DNA of 64,000 nt from Bacillota bacterium (lineage in GTDB: Bacteria > Bacillota > Clostridia > Oscillospirales > Acutalibacteraceae): the NCBI GenBank assembly GCA_021769885.1, contig JAETSA010000007.1, forward strand, positions 88,017 through 152,016, given 5' to 3'. The translations under genes were made by a program, and so were the position numbers. Of this stretch, positions 16,400 to 24,017 are shown in pieces. Positions within the stretch are counted from its first letter, which is position 1, and each line of letters starts with the position of its first letter. The notes below the pieces were generated by a model. That model was not told the DNA's origin and made no database searches. It worked only from the letters and a program-made list of their open reading frames with translations.

Positions 16400-16855
16400 T
16401 TATGATATTTTTTCCTTCACATTCTTTTTCTTTTTCGGAAAAACACTGCGCAAGGGGAATGTTCCCATAAGGCAAAAAACGACCATTCCGAGGAAATTCA
16501 TAATTACCACCGAAATTCGCGGCTCCAAAAGGCTTGTGGAATCCTTTGGGGAATCGGGGTTATATTTGATTTCTATGCTATCCCCCGGTTCCTTGGAGTG
16601 AAGCTCCCCGTCGGCGATGCCCGAAAAGACATCCCCGTCCACCGCATATTCATATGCTATATCATAAAACTTGGTGCGTCCATCCCTTTTGCTCTTTACG
16701 GCGATCACCTCTGCCGTGGTGCGCGTCCAGTCCTGTTGCTCCAGCTGTTGGGCGTAAGCCTTTACGCCATAGCCGAAGCAATAGATTCCATAGCCGATAA
16801 ATGCAACGCTGAGAATAACCAAAAGCCCCTGCTTCAAAACAGATTTCCATTTCAT
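16400..16855 (-). CDS. DUF3592 membrane protein
   Basis: 151 aa with a membrane helix at about residues 10-32. An extracytoplasmic beta domain (TTAEVIAVKSKRDGRTKFYDIAYEYAVDG...GDSIEIKYNPDSPKDS) follows, with a second helix near 115-137 and a lysine-rich tail. The EIKYNPDSP phrase is typical of DUF3592. Function is unknown. The stop of the neighbouring 355-aa gene lies 13 bp upstream, so the two are likely co-transcribed. Confidence 0.85.
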   Translation of the reverse strand: MKWKSVLKQGLLVILSVAFIGYGIYCFGYGVKAYAQQLEQQDWTRTTAEVIAVKSKRDGRTKFYDIAYEYAVDGDVFSGIADGELHSKEPGDSIEIKYNPDSPKDSTSLLEPRISVVIMNFLGMVVFCLMGTFPLRSVFPKKKKNVKEKIS

Positions 16856-16868
16856 ATGTATGCCCCCC

Positions 16869-17936
16869 TTATTCAGCTACCGTAAATCCGATTTCAAGAA
16901 GGATTTCGTTGATTTCCTTTAACCCGTCGGCAGAGTAAGCATAAATCAGCACATCTTCTCTGTACACGCACAACTGATGCACACCGTCGATAATTGCGTG
17001 AAATCTTTTCCCACCGCCGGGCATATCCATTTGGTGCGCATCACGGTCAGCGGATTCCCAGTCCGCGGTTAAATTGTATACAATCCGATTATACACGCCG
17101 TCTACGGTGTCACCGTTGGAATAATCGTAAAACTCAAATTTACTGCCGTCCTTTATCCCTGCGCGCACATCCACCAGCTTTTCTTCGTCGTATTCCCAAT
17201 AGGTTACAGGGATTTCATAGGTTTCATAATCCTTTTGTTTCAACGCAGTTTCTACCGTCCCTACGCTGATATAAAATGCAGGCGGAACGCTTTTTACAGA
17301 GGTTTGTGCGGGCTTTGTGCCGATAAAATACAAAATTCCGCCCATAAAACAAAGAAACGCAACAAAAAAGGTGACAGATTTTATATAGGCTTTGTTCCTC
17401 TCCGACTTTTCCGCTTCGAGCTTGACACGAAGCGTCTCGGCAAGCCTGCCGTCCAAAGGATGGCGGGCGTTATAAATCCTGCCCGCTGTAAAAATGCCTA
17501 AATTGATAAGCAAAAGCACCGCATCGCAGAGTAAAGTTACGGTTATTTTGTACGGACTGTGGGATAGTTTCGCGTAAGTTGCAAGCAATATCCCCGCAAA
17601 GCCGAAAAACGCACAGTAATTGGCAAGCTTTAAAAGGCGAAAGGACTCTTTTGGATTCGTGCTGTGTTCGTGAATGAAAAATACAAGCTTTCGTTGACTT
17701 ATTTTCATATGCGCCGTCTTTTTTGAAAGCTCGAGCTCCTCGGGGTCGGTGTACCGCGGGGGTTCGTCGGTAAATTCAAGCGCTTCTTCTGTTTCTCTTT
17801 GCGCGGTGCGTTTTAAATATTCCCAACGTGTCATACCCGTAAGGTCGAACGCCCTTTTGTGCATCCAACGGATACAAAGAAAGTTCAGCGGCAGAATAAA
17901 CGCCGAAAATAGAATGCTGAAAGAGAATAAGTTCAT
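16869..17936 (-). CDS. Hypothetical membrane protein with extracytoplasmic C-terminal domain
   Basis: 355 aa from the ATG at 17936; an ATG seven codons upstream is possible. Helices lie at about residues 5-25, 105-125, 133-152 and 188-206. A C-terminal region of about 145 residues (HAIIDGVHQLCVYREDVLIYAYSADG...) comes after the last helix. No family is recognised. It shares an operon with the DUF3592 gene. The C-terminal domain may sense or bind something outside the cell, but nothing in the sequence identifies the ligand. Confidence 0.7.
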   Translation of the reverse strand: MNLFSFSILFSAFILPLNFLCIRWMHKRAFDLTGMTRWEYLKRTAQRETEEALEFTDEPPRYTDPEELELSKKTAHMKISQRKLVFFIHEHSTNPKESFRLLKLANYCAFFGFAGILLATYAKLSHSPYKITVTLLCDAVLLLINLGIFTAGRIYNARHPLDGRLAETLRVKLEAEKSERNKAYIKSVTFFVAFLCFMGGILYFIGTKPAQTSVKSVPPAFYISVGTVETALKQKDYETYEIPVTYWEYDEEKLVDVRAGIKDGSKFEFYDYSNGDTVDGVYNRIVYNLTADWESADRDAHQMDMPGGGKRFHAIIDGVHQLCVYREDVLIYAYSADGLKEINEILLEIGFTVAE

Positions 17937-18055
17937 AGCAGTACCCCAATAAATCACGAATATCTGTATAAATTATATCAGCATCCCTGTATACGGTCAA
18001 GGTTGGACCGATTGGTATGCCGCAGGGAAATCCATTCGTAAAAAGGGACTATCCC

Positions 18056-18150
18056 ATTCTTCATTATTCATTATTCATTTTTCATTCTTCATTAAAAATC
18101 CTGTCGATGAACAATGAATAATGAAAAGTGAATAATGAATAATGAAGAAT
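18056..18150. repeat. Long inverted repeat of ATTCATT units
   Basis: The left arm (18056-18077 onward) and right arm (ending 18150) are perfectly complementary over 22 bp and nearly so over about 30 bp, built from ATTCATT/AATGAAT repeats around a GATTTTTAATG-rich loop. It is adjacent to the tmRNA terminator. Confidence 0.85.
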
Positions 18151-18152
18151 AC

Positions 18153-18192
18153 AAAGGAAAAATCCCGTCGTAAACCGACAGGATTTTTCCTT
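18153..18192 (-). terminator. tmRNA terminator
   Basis: Strong stem AAAGGAAAAATCC...GGATTTTTCCTTT with an inner GTCG/CGAC extension, directly after the CCA end of tmRNA on the minus strand. Confidence 0.85.
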
Positions 18193-18547
18193 TGGTGGAG
18201 ATGGCGGTAATCGAAACCGCGTCCGAAAACACATTCCCGCAAATTTCTACGAGCGTAGCCGTTCTTTTTTAATTCCCGTCGCGAAACGCCGCACGGCAGG
18301 CTTTTCGTTTCGGTAGCCCTGTTTTGTGTGACGGGTTACAGGGCAGTGTACCCGTGCACATTTACCGCTGATGACGCTCCGTACCGAGCCGCGGTACTCT
18401 CGGGGGAACGCTCGCCGCTAATTAAGCAGCAAGAAGTACTTTTTGATCTTTGTCGTTTATTTTCATAAACTGTGGCTGTTTAAAGCGGTACCACACCGCT
18501 GCTCGCTTATCACGGTTCAATATCCCCGTCGAAATCCTTTCATCCCC
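18193..18547 (-). ncRNA. ssrA: Transfer-messenger RNA
   Basis: 355 nt. The 5' end GGGGATGAAAGGATTTCGACGG and 3' end (GGTTTCGATTACCGC, then CATCTCCACCA) are diagnostic; GGGGATG pairs with CATCTCC to form the acceptor stem and the CCA is encoded. The internal tag frame ends ...KDQKVLLAA then TAA, the Leu-Ala-Ala end expected for proteolysis signals. The resume codon is not obvious: no GCA precedes the tag in this frame, and by alignment with the usual xNDE start it would be ATA. SmpB is encoded about 4 kb away. Confidence 0.96.
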
Positions 18548-18562
18548 GTATTTGTATATAGT

Positions 18563-18590
18563 ATTGTATCACATTTTTCCGCTTATGCAA
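18563..18590 (-). promoter_or_regulatory. ssrA promoter
   Basis: Minus strand -35 TTGCAT (18585-18590) and -10 TACAAT (18563-18568), spacer 16 bp. The mature 5' end is 15 bp from the -10, consistent with 5' processing. Confidence 0.75.
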
Positions 18591-18601
18591 CAGGAATTTA
18601 T

Positions 18602-18892
18602 TTACAACGCGACCCAGACTTTCAGCTTGGCATCTTTCCCGCCGCAGCCGTATTCATATACCGCCAACTGCTTACCGTCGGAAGCAATTCCGTAACAGCG
18701 GTCATCTTGCTTTTTATCCATTTGCGCAGCGTAATATGTGTATGCATCATTTAAAATCTTACCAAATTCCCCGTTCGGCAATTCACATAAAAGATTGATG
18801 TAAGCGCCATCCAATTTGTTAAGCGTCTTGATTTCTAAAAGCTCGGGAATCCCGAGAGAATGCAAACGGGATAAAATGATTTCCTCTATCAA
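18602..18892 (-). CDS. Small hypothetical protein (TTG start)
   Basis: 96 aa, not recognised. Starts at a TTG with GGAAGG 7 bp upstream. Soluble and acidic N-terminal half (LNKLDGAYINLLCELPNGEFGKILNDAYTYY), with a short beta-like C-terminus rich in glycine. It follows the VOC gene by 24 bp and is presumably in the same operon. Its stop is close to the ssrA promoter. Confidence 0.65.
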   Translation of the reverse strand: MIEEIILSRLHSLGIPELLEIKTLNKLDGAYINLLCELPNGEFGKILNDAYTYYAAQMDKKQDDRCYGIASDGKQLAVYEYGCGGKDAKLKVWVAL

Positions 18893-18916
18893 ACGGTATC
18901 CTTCCCCTTTTAAAAA

Positions 18917-19306
18917 TTATGCCTGAAACGAACCGATTTCAATTAAATTCCCCTCAGGGTCGGCGATATAGCAGGTTCTCTGCCCCCACGGCTCGGTGGT
19001 CGGTGCTAAAATCGGTGTTGCACCTTTTGCGGTCACTTCCCGAAAAGCTTTATCCACCGCATCAAAATTCTCGACGGAAAGCGCAATTTCGAAATGCCCG
19101 TTTACAGGCTTTGCGTAATGAAATTTATGGTCGGTCATCGCTTCAAAATCGGTTCGGCGATACAGCAAAAATAATGTGCCGTCTTTTTCGAGATAGACAT
19201 TGGATGCGTCTTCCGCCTCTCGGATAGAAAACCCCAATACTTCGCGGTAAAATTTTACCATTGTCGGCATATCTTCTACAAAGATACCGAAGCCGTCTAA
19301 ATTCAT
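18917..19306 (-). CDS. VOC-superfamily (glyoxalase-like) protein
   Basis: 129 aa with the two beta-alpha-beta-beta-beta modules of the vicinal oxygen chelate fold. VEDMPTMVKFYREVLGFSI opens the first. The C-terminal part PTTEPWGQRTCYIADPEGNLIEIG is the usual second module and ends with the metal-ligand glutamate of many members. Substrate is unknown; members include bleomycin-resistance and glyoxalase types. GAGGAGG precedes the ATG. It lies 13 bp after the membrane-protein gene, in an operon. Confidence 0.88.
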   Translation of the reverse strand: MNLDGFGIFVEDMPTMVKFYREVLGFSIREAEDASNVYLEKDGTLFLLYRRTDFEAMTDHKFHYAKPVNGHFEIALSVENFDAVDKAFREVTAKGATPILAPTTEPWGQRTCYIADPEGNLIEIGSFQA

Positions 19307-19319
19307 AAAAATCCTCCTC

Positions 19320-20000
19320 TTAAGCTTCTGTCTGTTGTGCCGCTTTTTTCTGCCCGCTCGCCAAAATCAGCGCATAAACAAACGGAAAAACAGCCGACAG
19401 CAATTGATGCAGTTTTTGCCAAATTTGGTAGGATGTCGGCGGTGTAAGCAAGGAGAAATAAGAAAGAACCGAGTCGGAATCGAAATCCGAAAAAAGGTCG
19501 TGCGAAACCAATAGATTCAGCAAAAAGCATAGGATAATATATGCCGCAACGGCGCCGACGGCACACCGCTTCGCACGTTTGGCAACGGGACGCAAACGGA
19601 CGAACGGAATCCCCGCCAAAATCGGCGGGATGCACGCGGTAAGCAAATCGGACAGCGTTTCCCCCAGTGTAAAAAACAGCTTGTTTTCAAAAATCGCCGA
19701 ATCGTAAAAAGTTTTCGTCGCAGATTCAATGCAAAAATTGAAAAATACGTATACAAGAATAAAAATACCCAGTGCACCGATACTTCGGAGCAACAGCTTT
19801 TTTGAGGAAAGTACCCCATAAAATGCCGCAATCCATCCGACGATAAAATAAAAGCACGCAAACAGACACGGCATCAAATACGGAATGCGCAACAAAGCAT
19901 AGGGAAGATACTGCCAGCCAAACATCTGCGCAAGCAGAACAAGGCAGAGCAACAGCCCTGCGATTAAAAATCGGTTTTTATGAAGATTCTGTTTTTCCAT
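19320..20000 (-). CDS. Hypothetical polytopic membrane protein
   Basis: 226 aa with about six hydrophobic helices and a basic, glutamine-rich C-terminus (ASGQKKAAQQTEA). No family recognised. GAGGT lies about 6 bp before the ATG. First gene of a three-gene leftward unit with the VOC protein and the 96-aa protein. No motif suggests a transporter class. Confidence 0.7.
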   Translation of the reverse strand: MEKQNLHKNRFLIAGLLLCLVLLAQMFGWQYLPYALLRIPYLMPCLFACFYFIVGWIAAFYGVLSSKKLLLRSIGALGIFILVYVFFNFCIESATKTFYDSAIFENKLFFTLGETLSDLLTACIPPILAGIPFVRLRPVAKRAKRCAVGAVAAYIILCFLLNLLVSHDLFSDFDSDSVLSYFSLLTPPTSYQIWQKLHQLLSAVFPFVYALILASGQKKAAQQTEA

Positions 20001-20473
20001 AAATGACCTCTTTGAGAAAAGGGACGAAGCTGTCCTTACGGTTTAGAATAATAGGTTACACAACCCTCGTAGGGGCGCTATAATCAAAAAACCTTATAAC
20101 GCTCCCTCCTTGAGGGTGATTCCCCGCAGTGCGGGGAAATGTCCGCGAAAGCGGACAAAGGGGACCGCCGCCGTCAGCGGCTGGCACACACGAAGTGTGT
20201 GACTGAGGGAGTAGACACGAATCGCCCGAGCACAATTGGATTGGAACAAGTCCAATAGCGGACGTGGAAAACTCCCTCAGTCTCGCTACGCTCGACAGCT
20301 CCCTCGGAGAGGGAGCGATAAGCGGTTTATAGATTATAGCGCCACTACGCGTGAACCAAATTTACTTTGCGTAACGGTAAGATTCTGCGGCGGGAGCAAG
20401 CACCCGCCCTACCGATTGTGCAACTCACTTTGCGTCGCGGAAGATTCTTCGCTTCGCTCAGAATAACAAGGGA
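20001..20473. repeat. Intergenic region dominated by a TIR-bounded repeat
   Basis: No gene. It contains the element 20068-20349, then CGGCGGGAGCAAGCACCCGCC and a GAAGATTCTTCGCTTCGCTC motif of a widespread hairpin repeat. Confidence 0.7.
20068..20349. mobile_element. 282-bp MITE-like element with long imperfect terminal inverted repeats
   Basis: The left end begins CGTAGGGGCGCTATAATC and the right end, read in reverse, CGTAGTGGCGCTATAATC. Imperfect pairing continues through an AAACC region to CGCTCCCTC, about 45 bp in all. The interior carries CCCCGC-AGT-GCGGGG, TGTCCGC-GAAA-GCGGACA and CACACAC-GAA-GTGTGTG hairpins. A related right end lies near 30285-30325. Confidence 0.7.
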
Positions 20474-21748
20474 TTATTTTACATCTAATTCCTCTAAAAT
20501 CTCGCGTGCGGTGTGCAGCTGCTTCGCGGAAACATTCCCTTTGACGGCGAAAACAAGATTTTCCGTTGTGAAAATCTCAGCGGCGAGTTGCGCGATTCTT
20601 TGCGGCGTCACGGAATCATATACCTGTACAGATTCCTCCAAAGTATAGGGAACCTGTAAAATTTTAGATTCATAGGCAAGCGACCAATTCAAGCCGGACG
20701 CATTATCCAGCAACAGCTCTGCCCCGAGTGTGTACGACGTTCTTGCACATTCCAAATCAAAATCGCCGCGCTTTACTTCCTTGAAAATTGCAACGACTTC
20801 ACGCAGAAGCTGTAAAAAATCCTTTTCATCATAATCCAAACGCACACGGAGATTACCGATATTGCGGTACTCCTCCATAACGGCATCATGGCCGTAAATC
20901 AAGCCTGTTTCTTCGGAAAGGTGCTGATAGAATTTGCAAAAATCGCCCGAAAATAAGACGTTGTACAGCAAATCTCGCTCTGCCTTTGTCGTTTGTACGC
21001 AATCAACGTCAAAGCAAAGCTTCATATAGGAATACTCTGCTTTACGCGTTAAAACCGTACAGTTTCTATGCTGAAAGCTCTGCGGAATCGGTGCAAGATT
21101 GTCACGGAACGGGACATCCTTTGAAAAATTTTGTTTTTCCAATATACTACCGATTTTATTTGGCAAATCATCGGGCACATTGCCCGTCAGATACACAAAC
21201 AGATTGTGTGCGGAAAAAATCTCCTGCCGCGCTTCGTCCAACTGCTTTTTATGAATTTTCGCAACAGAACTGAATGTCCCGGGCGTGGGTTTAGAAAGCT
21301 GTGTCCCCGCCCAAATCGCATTTTGCGTGAGTTGGCGCATATCTGCACCAAGCTCCCGTTCATCGCGGATTTCGGCACGGATTCTGCCGCGTTCTATCGA
21401 AATTTCTTTCGCATCTAATACAATCGGAGAAAAGATTTTTTCAAAAAATTCCAGCACAAAATCCGTTTTACAGGTTGGAAAACGGATTTGAAAAATCATC
21501 ATTTCGTTGTATGTCGTCGCATTAAAATCCACATAATTGCGGTCTAACAAGCGGTAAAACTCGCCGTTATATAATTTATTGAGATTACGGAACAGAATGT
21601 GTTCGAAAAAATGCGCAAGTCCATTGTAATCCTTCGGCTCATACATCGAACCGTAGCGCAAATACAGCCACAGGCACGTTTGGTGCATATGCGGATTGGA
21701 ATAGGAAAAAATATCCACACCGTTTCGGGTTGTAATTTGTTTTTCCAT
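20474..21748 (-). CDS. M16-family metallopeptidase (insulinase-like)
   Basis: 424 aa, a single M16 half-barrel pair. The inverted zinc motif H-x-x-E-H is HFFEH at residues 46-50, and the downstream glutamate is probably in SIERGRIRAEIRD (about 116-128). The C-terminal domain reads KAEYSYMKLCFDV and ends LAAEIFTTENLVFAVKGN. No signal peptide, so it is probably cytoplasmic. It stands alone, without the inactive M16 partner common in processing-peptidase pairs and without a visible peptide precursor. It may be a housekeeping oligopeptidase or process a small peptide; the sequence does not decide. Confidence 0.9.
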   Translation of the reverse strand: MEKQITTRNGVDIFSYSNPHMHQTCLWLYLRYGSMYEPKDYNGLAHFFEHILFRNLNKLYNGEFYRLLDRNYVDFNATTYNEMMIFQIRFPTCKTDFVLEFFEKIFSPIVLDAKEISIERGRIRAEIRDERELGADMRQLTQNAIWAGTQLSKPTPGTFSSVAKIHKKQLDEARQEIFSAHNLFVYLTGNVPDDLPNKIGSILEKQNFSKDVPFRDNLAPIPQSFQHRNCTVLTRKAEYSYMKLCFDVDCVQTTKAERDLLYNVLFSGDFCKFYQHLSEETGLIYGHDAVMEEYRNIGNLRVRLDYDEKDFLQLLREVVAIFKEVKRGDFDLECARTSYTLGAELLLDNASGLNWSLAYESKILQVPYTLEESVQVYDSVTPQRIAQLAAEIFTTENLVFAVKGNVSAKQLHTAREILEELDVK

Positions 21749-21815
21749 TTAAAAACCTCTTTGGAAAAGAACACGGAGTACCGAGCCGCCACCTAATGGG
21801 CGTTGTACAGTAAGA

Positions 21816-22241
21816 TTACGCATCTCTGTAGGCAGGCGTATACTCGATATACCCCCTGTTATTGTGCACAATTCCAACCCAGTCCATAATCGCCGCTATC
21901 GCAAAGACAGGGTCAAGAACGGACTCTCCAATTTTATGTCCATCATATACCATACCGATATAGCCGACAACCGTATCCGTTTCACAGCCTGTCTTGCCAA
22001 GCTTGTAATTTCTTCCGTTTCCTTTTCGCGCCTTGCCATTATTTTGATCAAGCAACTCTGTCACACAATCAAAAATTGCCAAACTCTCGTTTTTTCTCGG
22101 TGGCAGTTGCGGAGAATCAAAATGCTCACCATCTTCCGAAAGTTTTACGTAAATCGGATTACCGCGCAAAGAGGATATTTGCACCGAACCACCATTGTCT
22201 ATAAGTTTTTGGCGAATAATATCTGACGCTTTTTTTCGCAT
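21816..22241 (-). CDS. Hypothetical protein (141 aa)
   Basis: Soluble protein. N-terminal MRKKASDIIRQKLIDNGG looks helical and basic. The middle carries LPPRKNESLAIFDCVTELLDQNNGKARKGNGRNYKLG, followed by glycine-rich CETDTVVGYIG and a hydrophobic DPVFAIAAIMDWVGIVHN segment. I have a general memory of similar proteins in gene cassettes but cannot name a family. GGAGTG precedes the ATG. It is 31 bp downstream of smpB and may share its transcript. Confidence 0.65.
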   Translation of the reverse strand: MRKKASDIIRQKLIDNGGSVQISSLRGNPIYVKLSEDGEHFDSPQLPPRKNESLAIFDCVTELLDQNNGKARKGNGRNYKLGKTGCETDTVVGYIGMVYDGHKIGESVLDPVFAIAAIMDWVGIVHNNRGYIEYTPAYRDA

Positions 22242-22272
22242 AACAGCACTCCATCTATCTCCATAATGCTTT

Positions 22273-22740
22273 TTACCGCATCCGTTCTTTCATTTCGCGT
22301 TCGATGTGGCGGGTGGCTTCCTTTTTGGCGGCGACATCGCGTTTGTCGTAAAGCTTTTTACCTTTGCAAAGCCCGACCTGCACTTTTGCCCTGCCCTTTT
22401 TAAAGTAAACGGACAGCGGTATAAGCGTCAAACCCTGCTGTTTGGTTGTGCCCAACAGGCGCATAATCTCTTTTTTGTGCATCAAAAGCTTGCGTACGCG
22501 TAAAGGGTCGCGGTTGAAAATGTTGCCGTGGTCGTAGGGGCTGATGTGCATTCCGTTGACGAACATTTCGCCGTCTACAATACTGCACCACGCATCTTTC
22601 AGATTGCATTTGCCCTGCCGCAGAGATTTCACCTCTGTACCGTGCAGTTCAATGCCCGCTTCGTAAGACTCCAGCACGAAGTAGTCGTGCAGAGCTTTTT
22701 TGTTTTGTGCGATTGTTGTGTTTTGTGATTTCTCTGCCAT
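22273..22740 (-). CDS. smpB: SsrA-binding protein SmpB
   Basis: 155 aa OB-fold protein that binds tmRNA and delivers it to stalled ribosomes. Typical phrases are [38 protein letters not shown], a lysine-rich [13 protein letters not shown] and a basic C-terminal tail needed in the mRNA channel. Length is normal. GAGGAAA lies before the ATG. The tmRNA gene is about 4 kb away on the same strand. Confidence 0.98.
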   Translation of the reverse strand: MAEKSQNTTIAQNKKALHDYFVLESYEAGIELHGTEVKSLRQGKCNLKDAWCSIVDGEMFVNGMHISPYDHGNIFNRDPLRVRKLLMHKKEIMRLLGTTKQQGLTLIPLSVYFKKGRAKVQVGLCKGKKLYDKRDVAAKKEATRHIEREMKERMR

Positions 22741-22845
22741 GACTATTTCCTCATCATGCGGGACGATGAGGGCATCGTCCCCTACGAATAAAACGAATTT
22801 ACTTTGTTCTGTTTGAGATTCTTCACTGCGTTCAGAATGACAATA
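22741..22845. repeat. Short repeats between smpB and recR
   Basis: Contains a GGACGATG-AGGG-CATCGTCC hairpin ending CCCCTACG, and a GAGATTCTTCACTGCGTTCAG motif of the widespread CATTCTGAGC repeat. Confidence 0.7.
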
Positions 22846-23445
22846 TTATAATAAGCTCCTGCCTGCGAGGGCTCTAGTTAAGGTGACTTCGTCGGCGTAT
22901 TCCAAATCCGCACCGACGGGAACACCGTAGGCAAGGCGCGTAACCTTCAGACCCAACGGCTTTAACAGTCTGCCGATGTACATCGCGGTCGCTTCGCCCT
23001 CGACGGTCGGATTGGTCGCCATAATCACTTCGTTTACGGTATCGTCATTTAAGCGTGCCAATAATTCCTTCACCGTCAAATCGTCAGGACCGACGGAGTT
23101 CATCGGGGAAATTGCCCCATGCAGAACGTGGTACATCCCCTTGTATTCGTGCGTGCGCTCAAAGGCGATGACGTCGCGCGGGTTTTCCACCACGCAAATC
23201 GTGCTTTTATCACGCGCGGGACTTTGGCAAATCGGGCAGACTTCGTCTTCCGTCAGATTGCGGCACACGGCGCACTGGTGGATTTTCTCGTGCGCGCCGA
23301 TGATTGCGCCCGCGAATCTGCGCGCTTCTTCCTCCGAAAGACCCAAAACATAGAATGCCATACGCTCCGCCGACTTTGTGCCGACAGAGGGCATTTTGCG
23401 AAATTCATCAATCAGTGTTTCTAAAATCGGAATGGTATAAGCCAT
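22846..23445 (-). CDS. recR: Recombination protein RecR
   Basis: 199 aa. Works with RecO/RecF to load RecA at gaps. It shows the N-terminal helix-hairpin-helix (FRKMPSVGTKSAERMAF), the four-cysteine zinc finger (CAVCRNLTEDEVCPIC) and a Toprim domain (TICVVENPRDVIAFE) ending in an MATNPTVEGEATAMYI segment. The start overlaps the ybaB stop by one base, so translation is coupled. Part of the conserved dnaX-ybaB-recR cluster. Confidence 0.98.
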   Translation of the reverse strand: MAYTIPILETLIDEFRKMPSVGTKSAERMAFYVLGLSEEEARRFAGAIIGAHEKIHQCAVCRNLTEDEVCPICQSPARDKSTICVVENPRDVIAFERTHEYKGMYHVLHGAISPMNSVGPDDLTVKELLARLNDDTVNEVIMATNPTVEGEATAMYIGRLLKPLGLKVTRLAYGVPVGADLEYADEVTLTRALAGRSLL

Positions 23446-23792
23446 TAAAACAACCCGCCCATACCGGGGATGCCTTGTAATCCGCCGGTGATTTTGCCCA
23501 TTTCGCGCTCAGCGGTTTCGTCTGCCTTACGCATCGCTTCATTGAGTGCCGCTAAGAGCAAATCCTCAAGCATATCGGGCTCTTCAGGATCCATTACCTC
23601 GGGTTTAATATGAATTGCTTTGATTTCGTGCGAGCCGTTGACTGTCACATCCACAGCCCCGCCGCCTGCCGTTGCGGAATACTCTGCTACTGCAAGCTCT
23701 GCCTGCGTGGCCTCCATATTCGCCTGCATTTCCTGCAATTTTTTCATCATATTGCCGCCTGTCGGGCCTTGGTTGGGGATTCTTGCTTTCAT
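23445..23792 (-). CDS. YbaB/EbfC-family nucleoid-associated protein
   Basis: 115 aa dimeric DNA-binding protein. The helical N-terminus MMKKLQEMQANMEATQAEL, a beta sheet with GGGAVDVTVNGSHEI and the C-terminal helix with DLLLAALNEAM are the family pattern. The C-terminus is glycine-methionine rich (GGLQGIPGMGGLF). GAGGAG precedes the ATG. It sits between dnaX and recR as in most Firmicutes, but is separated from dnaX by 225 bp of repeats. Confidence 0.96.
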   Translation of the reverse strand: MKARIPNQGPTGGNMMKKLQEMQANMEATQAELAVAEYSATAGGGAVDVTVNGSHEIKAIHIKPEVMDPEEPDMLEDLLLAALNEAMRKADETAEREMGKITGGLQGIPGMGGLF

Positions 23793-24017
23793 TTTTTATC
23801 TCCTCTTTATGTATAATTATTCATTTGAATTTTGGCGGGGCACCGAGTTACGGCTTCGCCATTACCCTTTTGTCTGCTTCGCAGACATTTCCCCTAAAAG
23901 GGGAATCCACGTCGTCCCCTACGAGGTTGATGTGAAGCCGTTGGTTTTGCGGGCAATCCAACCTTGCTCGGGCGGGCGTGGAAACCCGCCCCTACGAATC
24001 GTCATGTGCAAAATTTC
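23793..24017. repeat. Repeat insertion between dnaX and ybaB
   Basis: 225 bp that include a three-hairpin module (23847-23907) and a GGGCGGGCGTGGAAACCCGCCC-type hairpin ending CCCCTACG. This gap is usually short in Firmicutes. Confidence 0.75.
23847..23907 (+). repeat. Three-hairpin module (copy 2)
   Basis: GTTACGGCTTCGCC start, stem TGTCTGC-TTC-GCAGACA and TTCCCCT-AAA-AGGGGAA. The middle stem differs from copies 1 and 4 (TGTCGC/GCGACA) by compensating changes. Confidence 0.82.
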
